Shown here: positions 21,344 to 31,152 of the stretch, one piece after another
Numbering within the stretch: position 1 is the stretch's first letter
Layout: every line of letters starts with the position of its first letter
Assembly (NCBI RefSeq): GCF_000217915.1
Contig: NZ_AFOZ01000014.1
Location: 310,001-374,000, forward strand
Length of the DNA: 64,000 bases
Direction of reading: 5' to 3'
Source: Shewanella sp. HN-41
GTDB taxonomy: Bacteria; Pseudomonadota; Gammaproteobacteria; Enterobacterales; Shewanellaceae
Position numbers and translations under genes: made by a program
Notes under the pieces: model-generated
Told to the model about the DNA's origin: nothing
The model's database searches: none
What the model saw: the letters and a program-made list of their open reading frames with translations, nothing else

Positions 21344-22294
21344 ATGCTAGATGCAATTTGTGAACTGACCAGCGAACAGGGCGAAACGACTCGGGTTACT
21401 TACCAAGTGTTCACCTTTGCACGTATGCCAGAGGAGGACATTGACCGTCTACGTCAAAGGTTATTTTGCCCCGCCTGTGGCGGTCGAGCCTATTTCCGCA
21501 AAGCTTCAAAGGACGGTAAGGCGGCCTGTTTTGGCTCCCGATACCATAGATTCGATTGCATCGAATTTAAACCCTCGGCGCAAAAATCCCGTGAGGAGCA
21601 AGATGCCATCGAAGTACATCAACAGCTGGTGGATGCCGATGCGTTGATGATCGATTTCAGCCTTAAGCCGAGCAAAGGTCATTCGATTAAAGCTAAGTCC
21701 AAGGACAGTGTGGCTCACACCCAACACAAAGCGGTGAATACGGCGGATTATTCCTCTAATAGTGTTAGCCATTTAGCAACGAGTGGGGGTGTTCAAGAGG
21801 CGGGGGCTGACTATCGGACATTGCAGCCAGCCAATGGGGATATCCAAAAAACACAAGCGAAACGCGTCCCGAGCCAAGGACTCGAGAAATTACTCCATAG
21901 TTTGCTGCGCGGCTCAGATCTCGCGAGTTCTGATCTCTGGGTATACACGGACAGTGAGCGCAAGTACCGCTGGCGGGCCAAGAATCTGTTTGTGAATTTT
22001 GCCGATGCGGATCCAAGCGATCATAAACCCCATATGTATTGGGGCACTATCTCCCATACGGATCCGACGATGAGTTGGCTTAACCCTGCCGACAGTAAAG
22101 ATATCGGCATCCCCATCGACGGGATAAAACAGCCATTATTGGCGCAATTTGAGATAGAAGATAAACGCGGCCTCGAAGGGGCTGGTTTGATTTTATTTGG
22201 TAAATGTTTTTGGAATAAAGAAAAGACCCGCAAAATTATTCAGCTATGGAATAACGACTTACAGCGGATTTTTATCTCGAAGTTGGAAGATTAG
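21344..22294 (+). CDS. Unrecognised protein with CoiA-like zinc ribbon and polar linker
   Basis: No firm family assignment. The 316-residue protein has three parts. Residues 1-75 hold a Cys/His cluster (FCPACGG at 42-45, Cys62, His68) resembling the N-terminal zinc ribbon of CoiA-like nuclease-associated proteins. Residues ~75-185 are a polar linker rich in Lys, Ser and Gln. Residues ~186-316 form a compact Trp-rich domain (DLWVYTDSERKYRWRAKN, MYWGTISHTDPTMSWLNP, LILFGKCFWNKEK). It starts 34 bp behind the RNase-D-like gene and is probably co-transcribed, suggesting a nucleic-acid-related role (inference). Confidence 0.6.
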   Translation: MLDAICELTSEQGETTRVTYQVFTFARMPEEDIDRLRQRLFCPACGGRAYFRKASKDGKAACFGSRYHRFDCIEFKPSAQKSREEQDAIEVHQQLVDADALMIDFSLKPSKGHSIKAKSKDSVAHTQHKAVNTADYSSNSVSHLATSGGVQEAGADYRTLQPANGDIQKTQAKRVPSQGLEKLLHSLLRGSDLASSDLWVYTDSERKYRWRAKNLFVNFADADPSDHKPHMYWGTISHTDPTMSWLNPADSKDIGIPIDGIKQPLLAQFEIEDKRGLEGAGLILFGKCFWNKEKTRKIIQLWNNDLQRIFISKLED

Positions 22295-22382
22295 GTTTTA
22301 GGGATAGAGACTTAAAATAGGGGAGAAAAGGGGCTATTCCCGACGCACAAAACGTCACAGTAAAAGTCCCTCTTACTTGCGT

Positions 22383-22721
22383 TTATTTACCGCAACACTT
22401 TTTGAATTTTTGACCGCTACCACAGGCGCAAGGCTCATTTCGGTTCGGTTTTTTCTCGAAGGTGGTGGTCTTAGGTTTATTTAATAAGCCTTCCAGCTCA
22501 AGGATATTCTCAGCCACATCGGCATTGACTTCAATATTAGCGAACAACTGGTGCTCGGCAACAATCGCCTCCACCTCGAGTTTACGAGCCTCGCTTCCGA
22601 CCACGAGTTCCAGCGGTGAGGCTTCGGTGCCTGGTTTAGTCACTCGCTTAGTGTTGTAGCCATAACTTTCATGTTTTGGCTTAGGCGTGCGGCGGCCTTT
22701 AAAGAAAAATTTGTCAGACAT
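22383..22721 (-). CDS. SEC-C metal-binding motif protein (PBPRA1643-like)
   Basis: The 112-residue protein starts MSDKFFFKGRRTPKPKHESY and ends with the SEC-C motif NEPCACGSGQKFKKCCGK, which binds zinc in the SecA C-terminus and in many small proteins. Start and end match the SWIM/SEC-C motif small-protein family known from Photobacterium, Vibrio and Shewanella. The earlier start at 22778 adds 19 residues without family similarity. Its role is unknown; SEC-C tails often contact ribosomes or SecB-like partners. It converges with the preceding plus-strand gene. Confidence 0.85.
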   Translation of the reverse strand: MSDKFFFKGRRTPKPKHESYGYNTKRVTKPGTEASPLELVVGSEARKLEVEAIVAEHQLFANIEVNADVAENILELEGLLNKPKTTTFEKKPNRNEPCACGSGQKFKKCCGK

Positions 22722-23066
22722 TTGGGGTCCTGTGGATCTGTGTATGAAATTGACGACGCTTATACTATAAAAGCCCACTTTTATAAATCGAACTCAGATA
22801 TTTTTTCGATAACTGCGTTTATAGCGGCTCTTTTGGCCTAGGCAATTGGCCATCAAGCTTGCAGACGACTGGAAAAGGTTTATCTAGCGGTACAAGTACC
22901 ACAAGGCTTTGCAACTAGGCGGATTTTAGTGGCGTGTTTTTCAGCATTATGTCTGCAAAATCAACATGCATAGTAAAACTTGTTTGAAAAATCCCCAGTT
23001 AATAGGGTTTGTCATAAAAAGTCCTTTACCTTTGGGAGTGCTTTTAGCATAATGCCCCACGTCAAC
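22722..23066. other. Gene-free region upstream of tRNA-Trp
   Basis: No coding sequence is supported. The right end carries a good sigma-70 promoter for the tRNA gene. The remainder has no repeat or palindrome that I could recognise. Confidence 0.6.
23025..23053 (+). promoter_or_regulatory. tRNA-Trp promoter
   Basis: The -35 TTTACC (23025-23030) and -10 CATAAT (23048-23053) are separated by 17 bp. They are followed by a GC-rich discriminator (GCCCC), typical of stringently controlled stable-RNA promoters, and the tRNA starts 14 bases after the -10. Confidence 0.7.
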
Positions 23067-23143
23067 AGGGGTGTAGTTCCAATTGGTAGAACAGCGGTCT
23101 CCAAAACCGATGGTTGCGGGTTCGAGTCCTGCCACCCCTGCCA
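23067..23143 (+). tRNA. tRNA-Trp (CCA anticodon)
   Basis: A 77-nt cloverleaf with encoded CCA end. The acceptor AGGGGTG pairs with CACCCCT; the D arm is GTTC/GAAC; the T arm is GCGGG-TTCGAGT-CCTGC. The anticodon loop is CTCCAAA (anticodon CCA, codon UGG). The anticodon stem is GCGGT / ACCGA, so pair 27-43 is a G-A mismatch while the other four pairs are intact. A terminator with a GAAA loop follows at once. Confidence 0.93.
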
Positions 23144-23151
23144 AATTCTAG

Positions 23152-23185
23152 AAGGCCTAGCAGAAATGCTAGGCCTTTGTCTTTT
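23152..23185 (+). terminator. Terminator after tRNA-Trp
   Basis: An 11-bp stem (AAGGCCTAGCA / TGCTAGGCCTT) with a GAAA tetraloop and a T-rich tail lies 8 bases after the tRNA CCA end. Confidence 0.88.
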
Positions 23186-23632
23186 CTCGGATTCTAATCT
23201 TTTATTCGACATTCCGGCCCATATTCCGACATTGATCTCACTCTGCAATATCCCATTTACCCCGTTGAAGATTTAGCCTGTAATGCCTCCTATATTTTTT
23301 AATTTACCTTCCTTGAGTAACATCTTTTCCATAATCCTTTTTACCCTGTTTTCCCTTTATTCCTTCTGGCTCGTTTGCGCTATCTTGATGCGCTCAGTAG
23401 GGGGAATGCGCGATATTAGGGCGAAAAACACCAATTACCATAATTTTGAATAAATTTTAATCCATTTTGAAACATGAGTTTACCCTATATTTACCCATTA
23501 TTGTGCAAATTGATGTGGAAAACGTTTACCCTTGGTGTTATAAATTAGCCCCAGATGGATACATCTAATTAACAAAATGGTTGTCACGCTCTCTACTCTA
23601 CACAAATGAATGTTCAGAGAATGGATAAGATA
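23186..23632. other. Regulatory region of the galactose locus with repeated TTTACCC
   Basis: No gene is visible. TTTACCC occurs five times on the plus strand (23256, 23340, 23479, 23490, 23525), two of them 11 bp apart. The last copy is part of the LacI-type palindrome. TATAAA at 23539-23544 is a possible -10 element just downstream of that palindrome. Confidence 0.55.
23517..23530. promoter_or_regulatory. Candidate LacI/GalR-type operator
   Basis: GGAAAACGTTTACC is a 14-bp palindrome with a central CG and one mismatched pair, the form bound by LacI/GalR-family repressors. It lies 116 bp upstream of the TonB receptor start and just before a TATAAA -10 candidate, where binding would block the promoter. 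The LacI-type protein encoded at 37812-38831 is the obvious candidate ligand-responsive repressor. Confidence 0.6.
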
Positions 23633-26371
23633 ATGAAAAATAATAAATTCAAGCTCAGCAAAGTCGCAATTGCATTGCTCCCTTTATGCTATGTAAGCCA
23701 TGGCTTTGCTGCGGAAGATGAAACTAAAAAAGACACCACACCAGTTGCGGCTACTGCCGAAGAAAAAATTGAGGTGATAGAAGTTAGGGGATTTGCCTCA
23801 ACCCTAAAACAATCGCTGTTTAGCAAACGTACTTCATCGCAAACGGTGGAAACGATTTCTACCGATGATCTTGGCAATATGCCTGATGTGACCATTACCG
23901 ATGCACTTGCTCGTCTGCCTGGGGTGGCAGCCGATCGCGATCGCGGTAACCCAAGTCGTATTTCAATTCGTGGTATGGGACCTCGTTTGAATATGGCAAC
24001 AATGAATGGCCGTGAAATTGTTAGCGGTGAACCAAGTCGTGATGTGCGCTACGAACAATTTCCCGCAGAACTGATTAATGCGGTACAAGTTTATAAAAGT
24101 CCGACGGCCAGTAATATCGAAGGCGGTATTTCTGGCTTAGTGAATATGGACTTTGTGAGTCCATTGGCGCAAAGCGAACGTAAAGTGACCTTGAGTGCCA
24201 ATGGCATGTATTACGATCTGGCCGATGAATTGCCGGACGGACAAACGACAGGCTCTAAATTGAGCTTTAGTATGGTTGATAAAATCACCGATGATTTAGG
24301 CTATGCATTTGGTATTGCTTATCAAGATCAGCCTTCTGTGCAACGTGGAACTAAGAGCTGGAATTACAATAATGGCGCAGATAGAGGCGACATTAATGGT
24401 AATGGCATCCAAGAGTCTGCACCTTGGGGCGGGCAATCTGGCACTAAAATTGGTAATAACAAACGCTTAGGCACTATGGGGATCCTAGAGTGGCAAGCGA
24501 GTGATAAGTTAAAACTCAAATACGATCTGTTCTACTCTAAGTTTAAAATTGAAGAACATGAAGATCAGATGTATTTCAATAATTTAGGTAACTATCAAAG
24601 CGGCCAAAATTGGAACTACAACCATTCTGCGGCTCAGCCTGACATCATTACCAAAGCCGATGGCAGCGAACAGTTAGTGGGCGGTGGATTGGCTTATGCC
24701 AGTCACGAAGTGCATAACGCGACTTGGTTCCAAGAAAACCAATTGCTGAGCACAGGTTTGAATGCCGTATGGGAAGGGGACGTTTGGCGAATTAAGGCCG
24801 ATGTCGGTTTTTCTAAGGCGCAAATCGATTCTGTCTGGGTCGATATCATCTCTAGCTACAACGGCCCAAGCTACGACTTAGGTTGGAGTGTGGTCGATGG
24901 TAATAGTTTTAGCACAGAAGTACTTGATAATCCTGCGGAAGGATTAAGCGCGATAGACATAGCTAACCCAGATTATTACACCTTAGGTGCAATGAAATGG
25001 GTGGAAACCACACCCGGTGTTTGGGAAGAGCAACACATTGGCATGATCGGGGATAACGACCGTGATCTGTCGGATAAAATGGTCAATACCCGTTTAGACT
25101 TCGAGCGTTATGTCGATTGGGGGATTTTTGATCAGCTGAGCTTTGGCGTGCGTTATTCGGATAGAGATAAACAAAACCGTGTTGTCGATTGGCAAAAAGC
25201 CGTTATCGCGGGCAATGGTTTAAGCAACTATGGCAGCAGTTATGCCGTTGGTGGCGATTATAAGGTCCCTAACCTTTATGCACTGAAGGATTGGGATAAT
25301 GTGGCGAGTGTTGCCTTTGGTGGACGAGGCACAGCGGATTACTCACTGCAAAACAATGCTGACAAGCTTGCTTCTTGGGGGCTGACTGAAAAGAACAGTG
25401 CTGCCTATGCCATGTTGAATATCAACAGTGAATGGGGTGATATGCCTTATTCGGGCAATATCGGCATTCGCGTTGTCAACACGCGTTCAACCTCAGAAGG
25501 CTATGAGCAGTTGCTCGACGGCTCCCTCGCTCCAGCAAGTGTCGATCATGAATACACAGAGGTGCTGCCGTCACTTAACTTGCTGTTTAATGTGACTGAT
25601 GATTCGCAAATCCGTTTTGGCCTAGCTCGCACTATGTCACGTCCTCCATTGATTGAGATGCGCACCGGTTTCTCCATCGATACCACAGTGACGCCCAATA
25701 CCGCTTCTGGGGGTAATCCTGAGTTAGACCCATATATTGCCAATCAGGTTGACCTTGGTTACGAGTATTACTTCTCTGACAGTGGCGCCATGACAGTGTC
25801 TTTCTTCTACAAAGACATGCAAAGCCACATAGGTATCGCGACCAGCACTAAAACCTTAGAAGGTGTCGATTATGAATATAGCGGCCCAATTAATGGTGAT
25901 GGTGGAGCGATTAAAGGTTTTGAAGTCTTGTATCAACAAAGCTTTGATTTCTTACCGGCACCCTTCGATGGTTTAGGTGTTTATACCAACTACTCCTACA
26001 CAGATTCCGCGGTGGAAGAGTTCACACCAGAGGATAATCCATACACTTTGGCGGGTTTATCTAAAAATGTGGGTAACGTGACATTGTGGTATTACAAAGA
26101 AGGATTTGAAGCTCGTGTAGGCTACGACTACCGCAGTGAATACACAGGTATTAATAGCTGGGACCCGAGTCAAATCTCTTTATATGATGCTCAAGGTACG
26201 GTTGATGCGAGTCTTTCTTATCAGTTCACTGATAACTTTAAAGTGATGTTGCAGGGCCAAAACCTGACCAACGAAGCGTCAACAAGTTACTGGGACAACG
26301 ATAAAACCCGTCTAGCAGAAAATGTGGAATGGGGTCGCCGTTACGTGCTGGGCTTTACGCTCGCGATGTAA
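23633..26371 (+). CDS. TonB-dependent receptor (TonB-Xanth-Caul type), galactoside uptake
   Basis: The ATG at 23633 gives a 912-residue precursor starting MKNNKFKLSKVAIALLPLCY with signal cleavage near GFA-AED. Starts at 23606 and 23624 are also in frame. The plug domain shows ISTDDLGNMPDVTITDALAR, LPGVAADRDRGNPSRISIRG and SPTASNIEGGISGLV, hallmarks of the TonB-Xanth-Caul family that imports oligosaccharides. The C-terminus ends RYVLGFTLAM, a barrel-closing strand. As first gene of the locus it should carry galactose-containing oligosaccharides across the outer membrane. The exact substrate is inferred from neighbours. Confidence 0.9.
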   Translation: MKNNKFKLSKVAIALLPLCYVSHGFAAEDETKKDTTPVAATAEEKIEVIEVRGFASTLKQSLFSKRTSSQTVETISTDDLGNMPDVTITDALARLPGVAADRDRGNPSRISIRGMGPRLNMATMNGREIVSGEPSRDVRYEQFPAELINAVQVYKSPTASNIEGGISGLVNMDFVSPLAQSERKVTLSANGMYYDLADELPDGQTTGSKLSFSMVDKITDDLGYAFGIAYQDQPSVQRGTKSWNYNNGADRGDINGNGIQESAPWGGQSGTKIGNNKRLGTMGILEWQASDKLKLKYDLFYSKFKIEEHEDQMYFNNLGNYQSGQNWNYNHSAAQPDIITKADGSEQLVGGGLAYASHEVHNATWFQENQLLSTGLNAVWEGDVWRIKADVGFSKAQIDSVWVDIISSYNGPSYDLGWSVVDGNSFSTEVLDNPAEGLSAIDIANPDYYTLGAMKWVETTPGVWEEQHIGMIGDNDRDLSDKMVNTRLDFERYVDWGIFDQLSFGVRYSDRDKQNRVVDWQKAVIAGNGLSNYGSSYAVGGDYKVPNLYALKDWDNVASVAFGGRGTADYSLQNNADKLASWGLTEKNSAAYAMLNINSEWGDMPYSGNIGIRVVNTRSTSEGYEQLLDGSLAPASVDHEYTEVLPSLNLLFNVTDDSQIRFGLARTMSRPPLIEMRTGFSIDTTVTPNTASGGNPELDPYIANQVDLGYEYYFSDSGAMTVSFFYKDMQSHIGIATSTKTLEGVDYEYSGPINGDGGAIKGFEVLYQQSFDFLPAPFDGLGVYTNYSYTDSAVEEFTPEDNPYTLAGLSKNVGNVTLWYYKEGFEARVGYDYRSEYTGINSWDPSQISLYDAQGTVDASLSYQFTDNFKVMLQGQNLTNEASTSYWDNDKTRLAENVEWGRRYVLGFTLAM

Positions 26372-26381
26372 TGGTTACTGG

Positions 26382-26409
26382 GGCGCCCGCCGAGGCGGGC
26401 GCCTTATTT
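26382..26409 (+). terminator. GC-rich hairpin after TonB receptor (partial terminator/attenuator)
   Basis: GGCGCCCGCC / GGCGGGCGCC is a 10-bp GC-only stem that starts 10 bases after the receptor stop and is followed by TTATTT. The short T tail suggests partial termination or 3'-end protection, giving more receptor mRNA than downstream enzyme mRNA. Confidence 0.65.
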
Positions 26410-26464
26410 CATATTGTTTCCCTTACGGGATTTCTGGTTTATTCCGTCAATAAGGTACCTTGGT

Positions 26465-28810
26465 ATGTATTTCAAGTTGTTGTTTGCAATAGCATTGCTG
26501 TGTATCTCCAGCGTGCAAGTGCAGGCTTCGCCACAGGCGCAGACTGCCATCAAACTGTCGTTCAACGAAGATTGGCAATTCCAAAAGTCACCCGCCCACG
26601 CTACCGCGTTTCAACCTGAGGCTAAAGCATGGGAAAAAGTGAGCTTACCCCATACACCAAAGCTTGAACCCCTATTGGTCAATGACCAATGGCAGGGTAT
26701 TGCCCTGTATCAAAAGCAATTTAATGCCCCTAAATCTTGGCAAGGACAGCGTCTTTATCTGCGTTTCGAAGGCGCAATGAACCACACTAAAGTCTGGTTA
26801 AACGGTAAAGCTGTGGGTGAACATTTAGGTGGATACCTTCCTTTTAGCATCGATATTTCAGCAGCGGTTAATTACGGTGCGGACAACCAGTTACGGGTGG
26901 CGTTAGACAATAACGACAATCCAATTACCGGTCCTAAACCACTACATTTACTCGACTTTAATACCTATGGTGGTCTGTACCGCGACGTTAATTTATTCAT
27001 TAAAGCACCGTTGCACATCAGCGATGAGATGCTGACGAATTTACCGAACCGTGGTGGTTTAGTGATTTCGAGCAAGATAGACAATAAGGCTAAGGCGAGT
27101 GTCGCCGTTCAGGCCGATATCCGTAATCAAGGCAGTAAAACGGCTCAGTTCACCTTAAAACAGATGCTTGAGTTCGATGGTAAAGCGATTGCAACAACAG
27201 CGCAAAGCTACACTTTGGCAGCTAATAGTCAGCAAGTTTTCAGCCAGAACTTAACGGTAAAACAACCAAAGTTATGGCATCCAACCCATCCGAATCTTTA
27301 TCAATTACAGACGGAACTCTGGCAAGGCAACACCTTGCTCGAGCGAAGCAGTAATAAGGTCGGTATCCGTGAATTTGCCTTCAATGCCAAGCATGAATTG
27401 TTGATTAACGGGGAGCCCTATTTCCTGCGCGGTATAAATCGTCATCAAGATTATCCCCATGTCGGTTATGCCACCTCAAAACAAGCCGATTACCGTGATG
27501 CCATCAAGATCAAAGAAGCCGGATTTGATTATGTCCGCTTATCTCACTATCCCCATTCGCCCGCCTTTATGGACGCCGCCGATGAAGTTGGGCTAGTGCT
27601 GATTGATGCCGTACTAGGTTGGCAGTATTTCTCACCTGAGCCTGAGTTTGCTGAGCATGTGTATCAGTCTTGCAGAGATCTACTGCGCCGCGATCGTAAC
27701 CACGCCAGCGTGTTAGCGTGGGAATGCTCGCTTAATGAAACCCCAATGCCAGAGGCCTTTATCGACAACCTGAAAGCCATCATTCAGGCGGAATTACCCG
27801 GTGCAATGTCTGCAGGTTGGCAAACGCAATACGATATCTATCTGCAAGCTCGTCAACATAGAATGCAGCATTATCAAACACCGACTCAGCCATACAATGT
27901 GTCTGAATACGGCGATTGGGAATACTACGCCCAAAATGCAGGCCTAAACCAACAGGCGTGGGCCGATCTAAAGGATGATGAACGCACCAGTCGGCAGTTA
28001 CTCGGTGCTGGTGAGAAACGTTTACTACAACAGGCAATGAACCTACAGGAAGCCCATAACGATAATTTGCACACGCCCGCGTTTGCTGATGGCTATTGGG
28101 TGATGTTTGACTATAACCGTGGCTATGCGAATGACTTAGAGTCCTCGGGCATTATGAGCATCTATCGTCAACCTAAGTTCAGCTATTACCTGTTCCAAAG
28201 TCAGCGCGATCCCGCGTTAACGTCAACCCAATACAATGTCGGACCTATGGTGTATATCGCCTCAGATTGGCAAGCGGACTCTTCACCAAATGTGCGGGTG
28301 TTTAGTAACGCGGATGCCGTCGAGTTATGGCTAAACGGCAAATTAATTGCCCGTCAAATGCCCGATAACGGCGCCAATACCGACAAGTTGCCCCATCCAC
28401 CTTTTACTTTCCATCTGCCCAGTTTTGAGGCGGGAGAGCTAAGTGCTAAAGCCTTTATTGGCAATCAGTTAGTTGCGACCCACAGAGTTCGTACTCCCCA
28501 AGCGATTCATGCGCTTGAGATTTCACTCGATACCGCTGGTGTGCCGATTAATTCCGCTGGCAGTGATGTGCTATTTGTGAATGTCAGACTGGTTGATGCC
28601 AATGGCACCACAGTGCCAGTGAATGACAAGGTGGTGAGCTTTGAAGTCAATGGCGCGATTCAAGTGCTCAATCCGGATGCGATAGTGACAGAAAAGGGCG
28701 TCGCCAGCGCGTTGGTGAGAGTGCATAACGGTGCAAAAGGCGTGCACTTAAAAGCCTCTTTTGCGGCAGAAAACACAGCTGCGCCGTTAACTGCTGAGCT
28801 GAAATTCTAA
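26465..28810 (+). CDS. Exported GH2 beta-galactosidase-like glycoside hydrolase
   Basis: The ATG at 26465 gives a 781-residue precursor with a type I signal peptide ([20 protein letters not shown], cleavage before SPQ). GH2 domains run in order: N-terminal jelly-roll sugar-binding domain ([30 protein letters not shown]), Ig-like domain, then the TIM barrel from about residue 300 ([11 protein letters not shown]). The acid/base candidate is Glu425 (SLNET) and the nucleophile candidate Glu481 (VSEYGDW). The C-terminus has further beta domains ([13 protein letters not shown] and an Ig-like end). It should cleave terminal galactosides in the periplasm. Substrate linkage is not determined. Confidence 0.88.
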   Translation: MYFKLLFAIALLCISSVQVQASPQAQTAIKLSFNEDWQFQKSPAHATAFQPEAKAWEKVSLPHTPKLEPLLVNDQWQGIALYQKQFNAPKSWQGQRLYLRFEGAMNHTKVWLNGKAVGEHLGGYLPFSIDISAAVNYGADNQLRVALDNNDNPITGPKPLHLLDFNTYGGLYRDVNLFIKAPLHISDEMLTNLPNRGGLVISSKIDNKAKASVAVQADIRNQGSKTAQFTLKQMLEFDGKAIATTAQSYTLAANSQQVFSQNLTVKQPKLWHPTHPNLYQLQTELWQGNTLLERSSNKVGIREFAFNAKHELLINGEPYFLRGINRHQDYPHVGYATSKQADYRDAIKIKEAGFDYVRLSHYPHSPAFMDAADEVGLVLIDAVLGWQYFSPEPEFAEHVYQSCRDLLRRDRNHASVLAWECSLNETPMPEAFIDNLKAIIQAELPGAMSAGWQTQYDIYLQARQHRMQHYQTPTQPYNVSEYGDWEYYAQNAGLNQQAWADLKDDERTSRQLLGAGEKRLLQQAMNLQEAHNDNLHTPAFADGYWVMFDYNRGYANDLESSGIMSIYRQPKFSYYLFQSQRDPALTSTQYNVGPMVYIASDWQADSSPNVRVFSNADAVELWLNGKLIARQMPDNGANTDKLPHPPFTFHLPSFEAGELSAKAFIGNQLVATHRVRTPQAIHALEISLDTAGVPINSAGSDVLFVNVRLVDANGTTVPVNDKVVSFEVNGAIQVLNPDAIVTEKGVASALVRVHNGAKGVHLKASFAAENTAAPLTAELKF

Positions 28811-28836
28811 TTTCCATGAATGAGTTGAGTAATATC

Positions 28837-29880
28837 ATGAACACTGAATTTGATCCGACTGAACATCCTCATCGCCGCTTTAATCCGCTGCTAGGGGAAT
28901 GGGTTTTAGTGTCGCCCCACAGGGCAAAACGTCCTTGGCAAGGCCAAGTGGAAGCGGTCGATGACGCACCAAAACCGAGTCATGATCCACACTGTTTTCT
29001 ATGTGCAGGTAATACGCGTATCAATGGTGAGGTGAATCCGAACTACGCAGATACGTTTGTATTTACCAATGATTTTGCGGCATTAAAAGCCGACACACCT
29101 AAAGCGCAGCAGGATTCTCCGCTGTTTCGTATGCGTACTGAACAAGGTGAGAGTCGTGTCATTTGCTTCTCGCCTGACCATGGGAAAACCTTGCCTGAGC
29201 TATCTGTCGATTCAATCATCAAGGTGATTAGCACATGGCAGCGTCAGTGTGCCGATTTATCCCAGCGTTATATTTGGGTGCAAGTGTTTGAGAATAAAGG
29301 CGCCGTCATGGGTTGCTCTAATCCACATCCCCATGGCCAAATTTGGGCACAAACCCAATTACCCACGTTGGTTGCGCGCAAGCAACAGAGCCAGAGCGAG
29401 TACTTCAAACAACAGGGTAAAGCCCTGCTTGCCGATTATGTTGAGCAAGAGGTCGCTAGCGGTGAGCGTTTGGTGGTGAGCAATGAAGATTGGGCGGTTG
29501 TGGTGCCTTATTGGGCCGCTTGGCCATTCGAGACCCTATTATTACCGCGTTTTGCGATTCAACGTATGACGGAATTGACCGCCAGCCAGCAGGCGAGTTT
29601 GGCCGATATTCTCAGCCAAATCACTATACGCTATGACAATTTATTCCAGTGTTCATTCCCTTATTCCATGGGGTGGCACGGCGCGCCCTTTGATGGCGAA
29701 CCACACGATGAATGGCAATTACATGCCAGTTTCTTCCCACCCCTGCTGCGCAGCGCTTCAGTACGTAAGTTTATGGTGGGCTACGAAATGCTCGCCGAAA
29801 CACAGCGCGATCTCACCCCTGAGCAGGCCGCCGAGCGCCTACGTCAGTTGTCACCCGTTCACTATAAAATGAAGCCCTAA
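28837..29880 (+). CDS. galT: Galactose-1-phosphate uridylyltransferase
   Basis: GalT exchanges galactose-1-phosphate and UDP-glucose for UDP-galactose and glucose-1-phosphate. The start at 28837 gives 347 aa (E. coli 348) and places the catalytic His of NPHPHG at residue 166, as in E. coli; the ATG at 28816 would shift this. It opens with [20 protein letters not shown] and has CFLCAGN (zinc ligands) near residue 53. It starts 26 bp after the GH2 gene within the operon. Confidence 0.95.
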   Translation: MNTEFDPTEHPHRRFNPLLGEWVLVSPHRAKRPWQGQVEAVDDAPKPSHDPHCFLCAGNTRINGEVNPNYADTFVFTNDFAALKADTPKAQQDSPLFRMRTEQGESRVICFSPDHGKTLPELSVDSIIKVISTWQRQCADLSQRYIWVQVFENKGAVMGCSNPHPHGQIWAQTQLPTLVARKQQSQSEYFKQQGKALLADYVEQEVASGERLVVSNEDWAVVVPYWAAWPFETLLLPRFAIQRMTELTASQQASLADILSQITIRYDNLFQCSFPYSMGWHGAPFDGEPHDEWQLHASFFPPLLRSASVRKFMVGYEMLAETQRDLTPEQAAERLRQLSPVHYKMKP

Positions 29881-29882
29881 AC

Positions 29883-31112
29883 ATGAATCAAGATACGTTG
29901 AACCTTACTCAACATAGCGCTAACGATATTAATACCCATGCTATGAGCCAAGCCGTGACTCAGTCAGATATTCTCGTTCAGCTTGAGCAGGCGTTTGTAC
30001 AACACTTTGGCTATGCGCCCCAGCAAGTTTGCCATGCGCCAGGTCGAGTCAATTTGATAGGTGACCATACTGATTACAACGGCGGTTTTGTACTACCCGC
30101 TGCGATCAATTTTGGCACTTGGGTGGCGGGTCATACTCGAAACGACCGCATTATCAATGTGGTGGCGTTGGATTGTGCTGGCGAGCGCGTCAGCTTTTCC
30201 CTCGATGACATCACCTTCGATGAGGTTTCGCCGTGGAGCAACTATGTCCGCGGCAGTTTGATCGCTCTGGCGAAAGCATTACCAGACTTTGGCGGCGCCG
30301 ATTTAGTGGTGAAGGGTAATGTGCCTCGCGGTGCGGGATTAAGCTCATCGGCCTCATTTGAAGTGGTGATCTTAAAGACCATGGCAGCACTTTACGGCTT
30401 GCCCTTGTCCGGCGTGCAAGCGGCGCTGATGGGTCAACAAGCAGAGAATGAGTTTGTGGGGTGTAACTGCGGCATTATGGACCAAATGATTTCTGCCATG
30501 GGTAAACAGCACAACGCTATGTTACTTGATTGTCGCAGCCTCGAAATCCAATACGCCCGCATGCCTGAAGATCTCGCCATCATCATAGTTAACTCCAATG
30601 TGAAGCGCGGTTTAGTCGATAGCGAATACAACACGCGCCGTGGTCAGTGTGAACAAGCGGCGGCCTTTTTAGGAAAAGCCTCACTGCGTGATGTGACTTT
30701 GGCTGAGCTTAATGCCGCTAAAGCCGAACTCGAACCTGTGCTTTATCGCCGTGCCCACCATGTGATCAGTGAAAGTATCCGTACCTGCGACATGTTAGCC
30801 GCACTGAATCGCCACGACATGGCAGAGATCAGTACGCTGATGGCGCAGTCCCATCGTTCACTCAAAAATGACTTCGAAGTCACCACCTCACAGTTAGACA
30901 ATCTAGTGTCCTTGTTGGCCGACAAGCTCGGCGAACATGGCGGTGCTCGCATGACTGGCGGTGGTTTCGGTGGTTGTGTGGTCGCGCTGACTGAGCGTAG
31001 CCATGTGGATGAGGTGCTGGCCACATTAGCCGAGGACTATCACGCGGCGACAGGGCTTAAGGCTGATATCTATTTATGCCATGCGGTCGATGGGGCCTTC
31101 GTCGCCGTTTAG
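29883..31112 (+). CDS. galK: Galactokinase
   Basis: GalK phosphorylates alpha-D-galactose at C1. GHMP-kinase motifs are present: the galactokinase signature GRVNLIGDHTDYNGG (Asp replaces the commoner Glu, still within the family pattern), the phosphate loop PRGAGLSSSASFE and the C-terminal ARMTGGGFGGCVV. With the ATG at 29883 (2 bases after the galT stop) it has 409 aa, about 25 more than E. coli GalK. The ATG at 29943 would give a more usual 389 aa. Neither has a strong Shine-Dalgarno, so the start is uncertain. Confidence 0.95.
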   Translation: MNQDTLNLTQHSANDINTHAMSQAVTQSDILVQLEQAFVQHFGYAPQQVCHAPGRVNLIGDHTDYNGGFVLPAAINFGTWVAGHTRNDRIINVVALDCAGERVSFSLDDITFDEVSPWSNYVRGSLIALAKALPDFGGADLVVKGNVPRGAGLSSSASFEVVILKTMAALYGLPLSGVQAALMGQQAENEFVGCNCGIMDQMISAMGKQHNAMLLDCRSLEIQYARMPEDLAIIIVNSNVKRGLVDSEYNTRRGQCEQAAAFLGKASLRDVTLAELNAAKAELEPVLYRRAHHVISESIRTCDMLAALNRHDMAEISTLMAQSHRSLKNDFEVTTSQLDNLVSLLADKLGEHGGARMTGGGFGGCVVALTERSHVDEVLATLAEDYHAATGLKADIYLCHAVDGAFVAV

Positions 31113-31152
31113 CGTATCAACATAAGATAAAACAATAATAAGAGTACAGAAT

